The notes under the pieces were generated by a model. It did no database searches, was not told the origin of the DNA, and was given only the letters and a program-made list of their open reading frames with translations. Positions 9,570-19,165 of a DNA stretch of 64,000 bases are shown here, piece after piece. This DNA comes from a cyanobacterium endosymbiont of Epithemia clementina EcSB (GTDB lineage Bacteria > Cyanobacteriota > Cyanobacteriia > Cyanobacteriales > Microcystaceae), in NCBI RefSeq assembly GCF_029919255.1, contig NZ_CP123991.1:2705833-2769832 (forward strand), read 5' to 3'. How positions within the stretch are numbered: position 1 is the first letter of the stretch; each line of letters begins with the position of its first letter. A program made the translations under genes and the position numbers.

Positions 9570-10527
9570 AAATTGTGTTCCTTAACTAGCTCTCAATAAT
9601 ATTGCTGATTTGTAGGGGCGCATTCGTTAGTTTAACTCATCTTTCAACGAGCTTATCTTGTATTTATCAAGGATTTAATGAAGATTTGATGAATCAATGT
9701 TCCCCTTACAACTGCAAAGCTTCTTTTAAGATTCTCTCACTAATGCATAAATCTGCTTACAACAATGCTGACATTAACAGTTCGATTTTGGACATAATTT
9801 TCTTACGCTTTCCTCGCAACTGCTTTCCACTGTTTCTAATTACTTTCAAATCAAATGGTCTGGTAAAATAACATATTTTTTTGTTATTAACAGTTAGCAA
9901 AATATCTTCTGATCATATCACTGCTTAAAGGTTATATTAATTATGATAATTGTTTTTTAAACATTAATTATCTAGAAAAAATATATTTTTTTACTTTGTA
10001 AATCTTCTTAAGAAGAAGACAGGTAATTAAATTGACTAAAATTAGATAAATCTAATTATTAACTCTTATTAAATAAATTTGCTTTCCTGGAACTAAATCT
10101 AGTTTGATTCTAGTAATAGGTATTACTTCAATTACTTTAATACTAATTGCTTATTAACTTAGAAAAGTTGGCGATGTGCTACCTAACTTAAATGGAGCAA
10201 TAGTAATAATTATATTGGTATTTATTTATGCTTGTGATCTTTTATTGCACTATTTTTTAAATAAATTTTATTCCCAAAAATACTAAATTTAACTCAATAA
10301 CTTTCATGAGTAAATAATGTAATTGTTTTTGATATGTACCTGTTTTATTAAGTGATAAGTGTTAGTAAAACAGTCTATTGATTTGTTTTTTCAAAAAAAC
10401 ACTCAAAATATTCATCTTTAGATTGAAATATTAGCCCACAAATACACCACTATGATATGATTTGTCCGATGCTTAAAATGTAGCTGTTAAGGTGTTAGTT
10501 AAAATTACAGGCTAAAAAAAATCACCA
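9570..10527. other. AT-rich stretch upstream of tldD and ccmK3 remnant
   Basis: About 960 bp with no intact gene. The segment around 10080-10290 on the + strand has coding-like character and is listed separately. A weak + strand frame at 9602-9871 has no family features and I do not regard it as a gene. Confidence 0.45.
10080..10290 (+). pseudogene. possible membrane-protein remnant, unidentified
   Basis: One + strand frame reads SSLILVIGITSITLILIAY, a stop, then LRKVGDVLPNLNGAIVII and LVFIYACDLLLHYFLN. The pattern of two hydrophobic segments joined by a polar loop looks like a decayed membrane protein. I could not name a family. Chance in AT-rich DNA remains possible. Confidence 0.3.
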
Positions 10528-10800
10528 TATCTTAAGCTGTTAGTATCATTAAAACCATAGGATTTCCTGCTGTTTAGCAGCTGATTAAATAGTTAAAAGG
10601 GGATGTATTGCTCTAGTTCATTTCGATAAAGCTAAACGTAGACAATTTATTGTTGGTATTCGCGGATTTGTTTCTGAGGTAAAACTTGCCATAGAAGTAG
10701 AAAAGAAAACCACAGAAGCTTCTTATGGAGGCGATGCAGTGAGTCACTACGTCATTACCCAATCCCCCAGAAAATCTCTTGACTGTTCTAAGTCTTGACT
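10528..10800 (+). pseudogene. ccmK3: carboxysome shell protein CcmK3-like, remnant
   Basis: The + strand reads AVSIIKTIGFPAV followed by stops, and then, after a frameshift, LVHFDKAKRRQFIVGIRGFV, SEVKLAIEVEKKT and GGDAVSHYVI. This matches the bacterial-microcompartment fold of CcmK3: AVGxIxTLGFPxV, LVxFDKAxxxxFxVxIRG, VSEVxxAxxAG, and the SHYIxPxPxxN end. There are at least three stops and one frameshift, so no shell hexamer can be made. The ccmK4 remnant follows 160 bp downstream, as in the conserved ccmK3-ccmK4 pair. Confidence 0.82.
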
Positions 10801-10962
10801 ACACTGAGAAAGTAGAGGAATTTCGGGTCTGAAATTTCGCTCTGAATATTTCTAATTCATATCGTTATTGATAGTTAAGAATTGACTGTTTCTACTTATA
10901 GTTTAGAGTTATTGAGAATTTTAATTAATTAACCACCGAAATTTTAGGAGAACTAAAAGTTT

Positions 10963-11174
10963 ATGCAATCACAATCTGCCGTGGGATCAATTCAAACAAA
11001 GAGTTTTCTATGGATTGTCGCTGCGGTTGATGCCATGGAAAAAGCAGCTCTGATTACTAAGGAGCAACTCAAGTTTCTTGGGTTATTATTCCTCGTCTTC
11101 ATGACAACCTGATTGAAGTTTTTCCAATCGATTATAGCGATCTTTTTTATCAGGACTTTATTGAAATTTCTTAG
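10963..11174 (+). pseudogene. ccmK4: carboxysome shell protein CcmK4-like, internally deleted
   Basis: The frame begins MQSQSAVGSIQTKSF and continues VAAVDAMEKAALITKEQ, matching the CcmK4 N-terminus (AVGSIQTxGFPxIVAAxDAMxKAAxIT). The middle of the BMC domain, about 45 residues including the IRG segment, is missing. After a frameshift the C-terminal motif resumes as SWVIIPRLHDNLIEVFPIDY, where the intact protein has SWVIIPRPHENVxxVLPIxY. A ribosome-binding site (aggag) survives 12 bases before the start. It is dead. Confidence 0.85.
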
Positions 11175-11184
11175 CTAGAGCATA

Positions 11185-12105
11185 TTTATCTTTAAATATC
11201 TTTAAAAGAACTTTGTCAACTACGATTTAATACCATTTCTCCTCTATTCAATTTAGTTATAGACAAGAAAATACCAGAATATATAATTTATATTATTGCT
11301 GTTTTTGTTTGGCTTTAACTAAACTACTTGTATGCACTTGGTTATTATCAATAACAATTAATGTCTTTATCTCTTTATCTTTGCTGTATTTTTAAACTCT
11401 ATCTATTTATTTATATATTTTTTCTAAAAAAATTATCTTTTTCAGACTGCCTATTGATAGAGTGTAATTAAAACTTATTCATTTTATATATCACTATAAT
11501 ATTTGGTTTATTTATTTATATTTTTTGTTTTAATAATTTTTAATCTTAAATTTTTTATATCAGCAATGCGTACTAAAAGAGATATAATAAAGTTTATTTT
11601 GTTTAAGTATTTAAGCTTTATATCCTCTTTCTTTTTGAAAAAAGAAAGAGGATATTTAAATCAGTTTTATTTGACTTTTTTCTTGTTTTAATCTAATTAA
11701 TCAATTATTGTTATCAACAATATTGTTTCTATTTTTAACCTTTGTTTTAAAACCAATACAAATCCTTACTAAAATAAAATTTGCTTTTTACTCTTTTTTA
11801 GCTTTTAAGTAATTATTAGTTAATATCAGTACAAATTTTGTTCTATTTTTTGGATAAGACTATAATCTTTATGTTTTTTGAATAGTCTATATAGAAATTG
11901 TTTTTCTGATTGATTCTCTTTTGTGATAGTTCTATACAATCTACAATTTTTTTAATGTTTTGTCTTCTTGTATTTGAATAAAATATTTCTACTCTTGTTA
12001 TCGTTATCGAAAAAAATTTTGGATAACGAGTCAATTTCAATAGTTCTCGCTCTCCTAACTCTGTTAATTCCATTCTTATGCAGGCTGGCATCTAGTAATC
12101 ACACT
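11185..12105 (-). mobile_element. decayed IS630-family transposase, copy A (near full length)
   Basis: Minus-strand reading gives an N-terminal helix-turn-helix region, TELGERELLKLTRYPKF, then TRRQNIKKIVDCIELSQKRI (11843-12091). After several frame breaks comes the DDE segment KTLIVIDNNQVHTSSLVKAK (near 11370-11320), and near 11290-11230 LVFSCL, a stop, LN, a stop, IEEKW, corresponding to the IS630 LPxYSPxLNxIExxW signature. The whole ~0.9 kb element is present but full of stops. It starts 11 bp after the ccmK4 remnant. Confidence 0.75.
11620..11655. repeat. 17-bp perfect inverted repeat inside IS copy A
   Basis: Arms ATATCCTCTTTCTTTTT (11620-11636) and AAAAAGAAAGAGGATAT (11639-11655) are perfectly complementary with a 2-nt spacer. 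It lies within the decayed IS630 element, where no known terminal repeat is expected. Confidence 0.8.
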
Positions 12106-12325
12106 TTAAAAAATACTTTTTTAGTTTATATTTATTTAAGTTTCTCTACTGACAAATAATTTTTTATTAGCAATTATTTTTAATAAAAATTAATAATTAT
12201 TCATTCAACTTGGTAACAAACTAAGCAGAGTTGATCACCAGTTAGGGAGTATAAGAGAGAAGGCAGACTCTAAAACAGTCCCTCATTTTGTCCTTATTCT
12301 TCATAAAATTTTAAATTTTTCTCTT

Positions 12326-12502
12326 ATGCAACATACTATTAAACCCTTTAAACCAGATAAACTCTATGAAGTCGTTGTTAGTGCTTGCTTCTCCATTAAA
12401 GCGACTTCAGAAGAGGAAGCTAAACAAAAACTAGAAGCGTTACTTAGTGAAATTGATGCAGATCACTGGGAGTTCGAACGTATTAGTGAAGCTGAACATT
12501 AG
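12326..12502 (+). CDS. small conserved-looking protein, 58 residues
   Basis: A complete short gene starting MQHTIKPFKPDKLYEVVV and ending HWEFERISEAEH. It is acidic and soluble, with no membrane segment or cysteine cluster; composition (SEEEAKQKLEALLSEID) suggests an amphipathic helix between two strands. Its codons and length are well kept in a region where neighbouring genes have decayed, which argues that it is expressed. I do not recognise a named family and assign no function. It lies between the IS630 copy and hpnH. Confidence 0.65.
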   Translation: MQHTIKPFKPDKLYEVVVSACFSIKATSEEEAKQKLEALLSEIDADHWEFERISEAEH

Positions 12503-12970
12503 AGTTGATAATCGATAGTTAATAATAAATAGTTTGGCTGCAATTAATAATTTTTCAAATTGATGTAACAATCTGCGATTATTTTTTTGTGGCTAAATTA
12601 AAATTACCACAAGCTAAAACAAATTAATTTATTGTGGTTAAATCTTACATAGATCCTAATAGATAGCAATATTTGACTAAAATTGCTATCAAAAAGTACA
12701 TGATAAATGGATTATTTAGGCGTTTGAAGATGAGAAATATCTGTCCAGCGTTATACGTTTAATTCTCTTTTTGCTGAGTTAAGAAAATAAATCAATTAAG
12801 AGCATTTCTATTAGGTTCTAACTTTACCTTAGCTTTTTATCCTAAAGTATTTCACAATTTTTTTGCATGAGTTGAGAGTTGATCTACTCTTTTAAAAGTT
12901 TTTAACATGGTGTTGTTTATTTATGTTCAACTGTCTCTATTGTAGATATTTTCATCAAATAAAAAGGATG
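12503..12970. other. gene-free stretch before the hpnH terminator
   Basis: About 470 bp of AT-rich DNA between two convergent genes. No remnant was recognised. Confidence 0.5.
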
Positions 12971-12973
12971 ATA

Positions 12974-13006
12974 GATATAAAAATAAACCTAGGAAAAACT
13001 CCTAGG
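12974..13006 (-). terminator. probable hpnH terminator
   Basis: Arms CCTAGGA (12988-12994) and TCCTAGG (13000-13006) form a 7-bp stem with a 5-nt loop. Read on the minus strand it is followed by a T-rich run (tttatttttata). It lies ~50 bp past the hpnH stop. Confidence 0.6.
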
Positions 13007-13052
13007 CTAACATAAAATCATCCAATCTTTAATAATTTATTTTTGATAAACT

Positions 13053-14069
13053 TTAAGCACTAAATAGACCTTCTAAAGCACGGCCCATATTAGCGAGTTT
13101 TATTGCATCTGCAGCCGCAGTTGGTTCATAACCACAATGTACCATACAATCAACACATTGAGGATTACCACTCTTGTGACCATAATTATCCCAATTAGTT
13201 TCTTCCAGCAGTTCTTTAAAGGTTTTATAATGACCTTCATTCAAAAGATAACAGGGTTTTTGCCAACCAAGAACACTATAACTTGGACTTCCCCAGGGAG
13301 TGCATTCATAATCTTTCTCTCCTAATAGAAAATCTAAAAATAGAGGATTGTGATTAAAATTCCATTTCTTTTTACCTAACTTCCAAGGACTTAGGATTTC
13401 CCGGAATAATGTCTTAGTTTGTTCACGTGTTAAGAAATGATCTTGATCGGGAGCCCATTCATAACTATAACCTGGAGAAATCATCATGCCATCGGTTTTC
13501 AAGGTTTCGAGAAAATCAAAAAAATTCTGCATTTCTTGAGGGTCAGACCCTTTAAAAACCGTTGTATTCGTAGTCACTCTAAATCCTTCTGCCTTTGCTG
13601 CTTTAATTCCAGTGATCGCTTTATCAAAAACACCTTGACGATCAACACATTTATCATGTTTTTCTTGTAACCCATCAAGATGAACACTAAAAGTAAGATA
13701 GGGGGAAGGTTTAAACTTGTCGAGACTTTTCTTTAATAACAGAGCATTAGTACATAAATAAACAAACTTTTTCCGTTGTACCAATCCTTCGACAATTTCA
13801 TCAATTTGCGGATGTAATAAAGGTTCTCCTCCTGGGATAGATACTACTGGTGCGCCACATTCTTCTACCGCAGCAAAGCATTCTTCTGGGGTCAAGTTGC
13901 GCTTAAGAATTTCTGCCGGATGTTGAATTTTCCCGCATCCTGAACAAGCTAGATTACAACGGAATAGGGGTTCTAACATCAATACTAAGGGAAAACGTTG
14001 ACGACCCAATAAACGTTGACTTATTATATAAGTTCCCACCTTGAGTGCTTGTCGCAATTGAATAGCCAT
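13053..14069 (-). CDS. hpnH: adenosyl-hopene transferase HpnH (radical SAM)
   Basis: HpnH adds a 5'-deoxyadenosyl group to diploptene, the first step towards extended C35 bacteriohopanepolyols. The radical-SAM cluster motif is CNLACSGC (CxxxCxxC) near residue 40, followed by [11 protein letters not shown]. The C-terminal part has a cysteine cluster, [13 protein letters not shown]. Length is ~338 residues, typical. I place the start at the ATG of [12 protein letters not shown] (14069); a GTG four codons upstream (14081) is an alternative. It stands alone between a short gene and a long empty region. Its retention implies continued hopanoid synthesis. Confidence 0.9.
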   Translation of the reverse strand: MAIQLRQALKVGTYIISQRLLGRQRFPLVLMLEPLFRCNLACSGCGKIQHPAEILKRNLTPEECFAAVEECGAPVVSIPGGEPLLHPQIDEIVEGLVQRKKFVYLCTNALLLKKSLDKFKPSPYLTFSVHLDGLQEKHDKCVDRQGVFDKAITGIKAAKAEGFRVTTNTTVFKGSDPQEMQNFFDFLETLKTDGMMISPGYSYEWAPDQDHFLTREQTKTLFREILSPWKLGKKKWNFNHNPLFLDFLLGEKDYECTPWGSPSYSVLGWQKPCYLLNEGHYKTFKELLEETNWDNYGHKSGNPQCVDCMVHCGYEPTAAADAIKLANMGRALEGLFSA

Positions 14070-14202
14070 AAATCTCTTCACACCTCTGCATTTCTAAACA
14101 TTATAGACACAGGGGTTACGAGTTGACAAATTATGTAGAATATAAATTCTCTAGAATAGATAAAATAATTGCCGTATATTGGGCAAACTTTAAATTAATT
14201 AA

Positions 14203-14248
14203 CAAGAATTAAACATTTTTTATAAATACAAAAAATGTTTAATTCTTG
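14203..14248. repeat. 19-bp perfect inverted repeat upstream of hpnH
   Basis: Arms CAAGAATTAAACATTTTTT (14203-14221) and AAAAAATGTTTAATTCTTG (14230-14248) pair perfectly around an 8-nt loop. It lies ~135 bp upstream of hpnH. It lacks a clear terminator tail for either strand. Confidence 0.85.
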
Positions 14249-14425
14249 CCGAAACAGTTAGTTCTAGTTAAAGTTAAGTAGAAATATTTTTCACTTAGCT
14301 AAAGTCAACTTTAAGTTTTACTTTAGAAAATATTTATTTAAGTCAATCAAATCAATATTGAGTTGTTTTTTGTTGGCGTATTTATACTTTTTTACGAAAA
14401 AAATATTGACATAAGATTGCTGATT

Positions 14426-14468
14426 ATAAGTTTTTTATATAAATAAATTCTTTTTATAAAAAACTTAT
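14426..14468. repeat. 13-bp perfect inverted repeat
   Basis: Arms ATAAGTTTTTTAT (14426-14438) and ATAAAAAACTTAT (14456-14468) flank a 17-nt spacer. It is AT-only apart from one G/C pair, so chance is more likely here than for the other repeats. Confidence 0.6.
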
Positions 14469-15583
14469 TTATATTTCACTGTAAGTTGGTATTTTAAGTT
14501 TAAAATTTATTCTGATTTTTTTAAAACAAAAAATAATTTTTAAAATATTTTTTATTTTTAAGTTAAAACTAATTATAGTCTTCTTTTTGATTTTCTTCCA
14601 CTACTGACTATTTTAAATAAATTATTTTTTCTGTAAGTTAATTTATTTTTTTCTTCTTTCAGAAGATTAGATAATTGTTAGGTATCACAAGTTGTTTAAC
14701 CTTTTAAAGGTACTACTTGAAATATCTCATATCTCTTTTTTTATAGATTTTTTTAGCTGTCCTGAAAATATGACAACTTTTATTTTTTTAAAAAAAATAA
14801 ATTAATAAAATATTTTTCTAGTTTTTAAAATAAAAGCTTTGCCCGATTTATAATATATTTACTTTTAATTCTCTTGTATTTCAAGATAATATTTATGCCT
14901 TTGTTCTCTTATCAGAGTTAATTTTTACGTAATTCAATATTTATAGTTTTTACCATTCCAATTTTATTAGCTCAATTTTTGCTTAGACTTACATCTAATG
15001 ATTGTTATTTAACAATTATTTTTTTAAAAAAAGAAATGTATATTTTTGTAAAAAAATGATAACTTTACTTAAGTTAGTATTGCTATGGCTGTCTAATTAA
15101 TACTTATAATTCTATCTATAAAAATTAGATTTTATGTCATTAGACTGTATAAATAAAATTATTATTCTTTCTTAGCAAAAAAGAGTTTTTTCATGAGATA
15201 AGTCGTCAAATATTTTGAATCAATAATTACGGACTAAGTATTGTACTTTAGTGAATATCCTAAGTATAAGAGCATGAATGAAACTTATTATATTACTTTT
15301 TGGCAATAATTTTAATGGCTATCAATTATTTTGATATACCCTTAATATATATTCAGCTATCTGTTATCTGTTCTATTTCTAGTAATTATATTAATGTTTT
15401 TAAGTCCCAAAAATCATAATATATCAGTGTAGTATATTCAAGCTCGTTTATACAACATATAACTCCTACCTAAAAAAAATAGGGAACTTTTATGATTTCT
15501 AGTTTGATCTGTGAGAAAATGGTCAAGGAAAACTAACTTTTAAGAACAAGATCGATCCTTAATCCTAGGGTCTTGATATCCCT

Positions 15584-17362
15584 ATGCAACCGCGACCCCT
15601 ATTTCGTCGAACTAAAATTGTTGCCACTGTCGGCCCAGCTACTCAGAATAAAGAGGTGCTACGACAGCTTATCTTAGCTGGTGCTACAACTTTTCGTCTT
15701 AATTTTTCCCACGGTGACCACGATTACCATCAACATACGATTCGCCTCATTCGTCAAACAGCCTTTGAACTTAATGAACCTGTGGGTATCTTACAGGATT
15801 TACAAGGGCCTAAAATTCGTCTTGGTAAATTTACTTGTGGATCTATCAGTCTAAAAAATGGTGATCCTTTTATTCTCACTAGTCGTAAAGTTGAATGCAC
15901 TTCAGAAATTAGCTACGTTAGCTATGAACATCTAACCGATGAAGTCCCTAATGGGGCAAAGATTCTCCTCGATGATGGCAAGGTAGAAATGCGAGTGGAG
16001 AAAATTGATCGCGTTAGTCGAGAATTACACTGTCGAGTAGTAGTTGGGGGTATTCTCTCTAGTAATAAAGGAGTTAACTTTCCAGGAGTTTACCTCTCGG
16101 TTAAAGCGTTAACTGCTAAAGATAAAACCGATTTGATGTTTGGACTCGACCAAGGAGTCGATTGGGTTGCCCTCAGTTTTGTCCGTAATCCCCAAGATAT
16201 CTTAGAAATTAAGGACTTAATCGCTAATGCGGGAAAAGCAGTTCCAGTAATCGCCAAGATTGAGAAACATGAGGCAATCGAAGCAATGGAAGAAATTCTT
16301 ACTCTCTGTAATGGAGTAATGGTAGCTAGGGGAGATTTAGGGGTAGAGTTACCCGCCGAAGATGTACCAATTCTTCAAAAACGCCTGATTCTCACGGCTA
16401 ATAAATTGGGAATTCCTGTGATTACGGCGACCCAAATGTTGGATAGTATGGCCAACAATCCCCGTCCTACTCGTGCTGAAGTCTCGGACGTGGCTAATGC
16501 TATTCTCGATGGAACTGATGCTGTGATGCTTTCGAATGAAACGGCAGTAGGTAAATATCCCGTCGAAGCAGTAGCTACTATGGCTACTATTGCCGAACGT
16601 ATGGAACAAGAACCTGTCTTTATTAAACCTTCTTCTAATCCCAGACAATCAATAACTAACGCTATTTCTTCAGCGGTTAGTCAAATTGCCCAGGAATTAG
16701 ACGCGGCGGCCATTATGACCTTGACGAAAACGGGATCAACAGCACGAAATGTTTCTAAATTCCGTCCCCCTAGACCAATTTTGGCTATCACTGCTCATGT
16801 AGATGTAGCTCGACAGTTACAGTTAGTTTGGGGAGTCAAATCTTTGTTAGTTCTCGATTTTCCCTCCCCCAGTCAAACATTCCAATCAGCTATTAATATT
16901 GCTCAGGAAAGTGAGTTAGTCCAAGATGGAGATTTAGTGGTAATGACAGCTGGAACCCTTCAAGGGGTCTCCGGATCAACGGATTTAATTAAAATAGAAA
17001 TGGTCAAGGCTATTTTAGGAAAAGGAGTAGGAATTGGCCAGGCTTCTGTCACTGGACGGGCGAGAATTGCCCAAAATCCTCGTGAATTGGGAGATTTTAA
17101 AGCTGGAGATATTCTAGTAGTTCCCCGAACTAATGCTGACTTTGTGGAGATGATGCGAAAAGCTTCAGGCATTATTACCGAAGAATCTAGTCTTACCAGT
17201 CATGCGGCAGTCATCGGAATTCGGTTAGGTGTTCCTGTCATTGTTGCTATGAAAGATGCTACTCAAATTATTCGTGAAGGAGCAATCGTAACTTTAGATG
17301 CTGAAAAAGGCCATGTTTATTCTGGAGCTATAACTAGAGGTAATGGAAACGAATTATTTTAA
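15584..17362 (+). CDS. pyk: pyruvate kinase with C-terminal PEP-utilising domain
   Basis: Pyruvate kinase converts phosphoenolpyruvate and ADP to pyruvate and ATP, the last step of glycolysis. The 592-residue protein has the (beta/alpha)8 core with NFSHGDH, the catalytic-lysine region PVIAKIEKHEA, MVARGDLGVELP and ITATQMLDSM. A C-terminal swivelling PEP-utiliser-type domain follows, with ITEESSLTSHAAVIG near residue 535. That extra domain explains the length of ~590 residues and is usual in cyanobacteria and bacilli. The start ATG gives MQPRPLFRRTKIVATVGPAT. It is intact, as expected in a cell living on sugar. The DUF4346 gene follows 93 bp downstream. Confidence 0.95.
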   Translation: MQPRPLFRRTKIVATVGPATQNKEVLRQLILAGATTFRLNFSHGDHDYHQHTIRLIRQTAFELNEPVGILQDLQGPKIRLGKFTCGSISLKNGDPFILTSRKVECTSEISYVSYEHLTDEVPNGAKILLDDGKVEMRVEKIDRVSRELHCRVVVGGILSSNKGVNFPGVYLSVKALTAKDKTDLMFGLDQGVDWVALSFVRNPQDILEIKDLIANAGKAVPVIAKIEKHEAIEAMEEILTLCNGVMVARGDLGVELPAEDVPILQKRLILTANKLGIPVITATQMLDSMANNPRPTRAEVSDVANAILDGTDAVMLSNETAVGKYPVEAVATMATIAERMEQEPVFIKPSSNPRQSITNAISSAVSQIAQELDAAAIMTLTKTGSTARNVSKFRPPRPILAITAHVDVARQLQLVWGVKSLLVLDFPSPSQTFQSAINIAQESELVQDGDLVVMTAGTLQGVSGSTDLIKIEMVKAILGKGVGIGQASVTGRARIAQNPRELGDFKAGDILVVPRTNADFVEMMRKASGIITEESSLTSHAAVIGIRLGVPVIVAMKDATQIIREGAIVTLDAEKGHVYSGAITRGNGNELF

Positions 17363-17455
17363 GTAGTTAATCGTTTTTTGCTTAACCTTACTTAACTTGT
17401 TCTATTAGTTAGAATAATAAATCGTGTTCTTATTCCAAAAAGAGCTTAATTCCTA

Positions 17456-17839
17456 ATGACTCAGATGCTAGAGAAAATTGGTTTCGTTGATAATGAATTG
17501 TCAAAACGTTTTATTGCTCTTGATCCTGGGGGCTACTTTATTATTTATCTTGAGCGTGAGGATCAGTTAATTTGTGCGGAGCATTTTACTAATGTTATTA
17601 ATGAACAAGGGTTGGCTGCTGATCCTAAAACAGGTAAAATAATTGCCTGTAAAGGAGAAGTTGAACGTACTTTTGAGACAGTGTATAGGGGAAGAACAGC
17701 TAAAGAATTGTGTGTCAAAATCTTTGAAGAAATTAAACCTTGTCCAGTCACTATGTTAGACCATGCAGCCTATTTAGGGCGCGAATTTATTCGTGCTGAA
17801 ATTGCTTTGATTAATGGGACGGAGTATATACAAGATTAA
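17456..17839 (+). CDS. DUF4346-type conserved cyanobacterial protein
   Basis: The 127-residue soluble protein has the conserved blocks DNELSKRFIALDPGGYFIIY, GLAADPKTGKIIACKG, VYRGRTAKELC, PCPVTMLDHAAYLGREF and RAEIALINGTEYIQD. From memory these match the DUF4346 family, which occurs alone in cyanobacteria or fused to dihydropteroate-synthase-related proteins. Function is unknown. The start ATG is at 17456. It follows pyk on the same strand by 93 bp and may be co-transcribed with it. The family assignment should be treated as probable. Confidence 0.65.
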   Translation: MTQMLEKIGFVDNELSKRFIALDPGGYFIIYLEREDQLICAEHFTNVINEQGLAADPKTGKIIACKGEVERTFETVYRGRTAKELCVKIFEEIKPCPVTMLDHAAYLGREFIRAEIALINGTEYIQD

Positions 17840-18545
17840 TATTCAATGACGATATGCTAAAGTAAGCAACCTAACTAAGGAATAAACAGGTTTAATTAAG
17901 TCGCTAAATGGCGAAGTTCTATTTACAGTTGGTAATTATAACCACCAACTGCAGCCGCTGTGGATGTATTATCCTAGGTTTTATTGAAAAAATCAGAATT
18001 GTTAAAGCTTTAATATTAATTTTTTGAGCTTAATTAAAGATAATTGTTTATTAAACTCAAATAGTTTTAAGTTTGCATTAAGTTCTTTTAACTTAGGTCT
18101 TAAATAACGTAGGTTTGACTAATTTTAAAATCCTAGTTGTTATTCTTAATATTTATATAAAACACATGAAAAAGTTAACAACTATTTAAAATAATAATCG
18201 CCAACAATTAAGGCTGAGATTTTATTTAAAAGTAGCGCAAAGTGCGATTATATTATTTTTTTATCTTAACGAAAAGAATATTTTTGAAAATTATATATAA
18301 ATAACTAGTCGATAAAAAAAGATAAATATACTTTATTTTATAAATGTTTAGTTTGAGATATATTTCCAGTTTAGTCGTTAACTAGTAATATCAAAAAAAC
18401 TCTGGATAAAGTCGACTAATGTTAATTAGTTGTACTAATTTATACATAGTTTTATGTTGATAACAATGAATTTATTAAAGTTCTTGTTGATAGAGCTTTT
18501 TAAATATTTTTTGTGTAAAATATACTCAGCTTCTAAAGAATTTAC

Positions 18546-18583
18546 CAATTAACTTTTTCCTGAGTTAAGGAAAAAGTTAATTG
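18546..18583. repeat. 15-bp perfect inverted repeat
   Basis: Arms CAATTAACTTTTTCC (18546-18560) and GGAAAAAGTTAATTG (18569-18583) pair perfectly around an 8-nt loop. It is 700 bp past the nearest upstream gene, so it is not an obvious terminator. Confidence 0.8.
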
Positions 18584-18798
18584 TCGTCTGTGTTGCCTAG
18601 GGTTAAGTTCAATACTTTTTTGCAATGGAGAAAAACCTGTAATTTATAAAATTTTCTAAAAGTTCAGTGTTATGACCTATCAAAAGCAATTTGAATAGTC
18701 AGGACTTAAACTGTTACAGTTAGAGAACATTATCTTGTTTCTAGAAAATCTCCCAATTAAGGAACAAAATTGTAACGCTGTTAAAATTTTTGATAGAA

Positions 18799-18812
18799 GT
18801 GATCTGGATCAC
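18799..18812. promoter_or_regulatory. CRP/SyCRP1-like palindrome without a gene
   Basis: GTGATCTGGATCAC has the GTGA-N6-TCAC layout of cAMP-receptor-protein operators. A TATAAT-like hexamer (taatat) lies ~25 bp downstream on the + strand, but no gene follows. It may be the control site of a lost gene. Confidence 0.45.
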
Positions 18813-19115
18813 AAAAAACTTTGGTGGAATCGGGATAATATTTTATGTCCGTAGCACTGGATCGTAACAAATGCTGTTTCTAGCATAGAGCTACCGTTTT
18901 TCTTTCTCTCTATAACTTTTGGTCGAACTTACGTTGATATAAAGCGTTGACATAAAGCAATTTGTAGAAACTCAACAATACCAGAAGTCTCAAACTCAAA
19001 TTTTACCCAGTTGAAAACATGCTAGTTCAGTATTGACTTGATCTAACTTCGAGCTAAAAAACTTTCTCAACTCCACTTTTTAAATTTTTAGAGAATTACA
19101 TAAAAGAGATAGCGT

Positions 19116-19152
19116 TAAAAAGCCCTGCTGTTATTAGCAGGGCTTTTTTTTG
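19116..19152 (-). terminator. porin transcription terminator
   Basis: A 10-bp GC-rich stem, AAGCCCTGCT (19120-19129) with AGCAGGGCTT (19136-19145), has A and T runs on both sides. It lies 20 bp past the porin stop and could act on either strand. It is one of the strongest intrinsic terminators in the window. Confidence 0.85.
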
Positions 19153-19165
19153 AATTTACACTAGA

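Larger units (their letters stand above)
14082..15583. other. 1.5-kb gene-free AT-rich region between hpnH and pyk
   Basis: This divergent intergenic region holds two long perfect inverted repeats (listed separately) and long A/T runs. No coding remnant was recognised in either strand. It must contain the hpnH and pyk promoters, but none stands out. Confidence 0.5.
17840..19115. other. 1.3-kb gene-free region downstream of the DUF4346 gene
   Basis: The region lies between two convergent genes. It holds a short hairpin (CAGTTGGT/ACCAACTG, ~17926-17951), a 15-bp perfect inverted repeat and an orphan CRP-like palindrome, the last two listed separately. No coding remnant was recognised. Confidence 0.5.

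Noticed and set aside
9602-9871. + strand frame of 89 codons upstream of tldD
   Set aside because: No recognisable domain, poor start context, and the other strand also shows weak coding character, so it is unlikely to be a gene.
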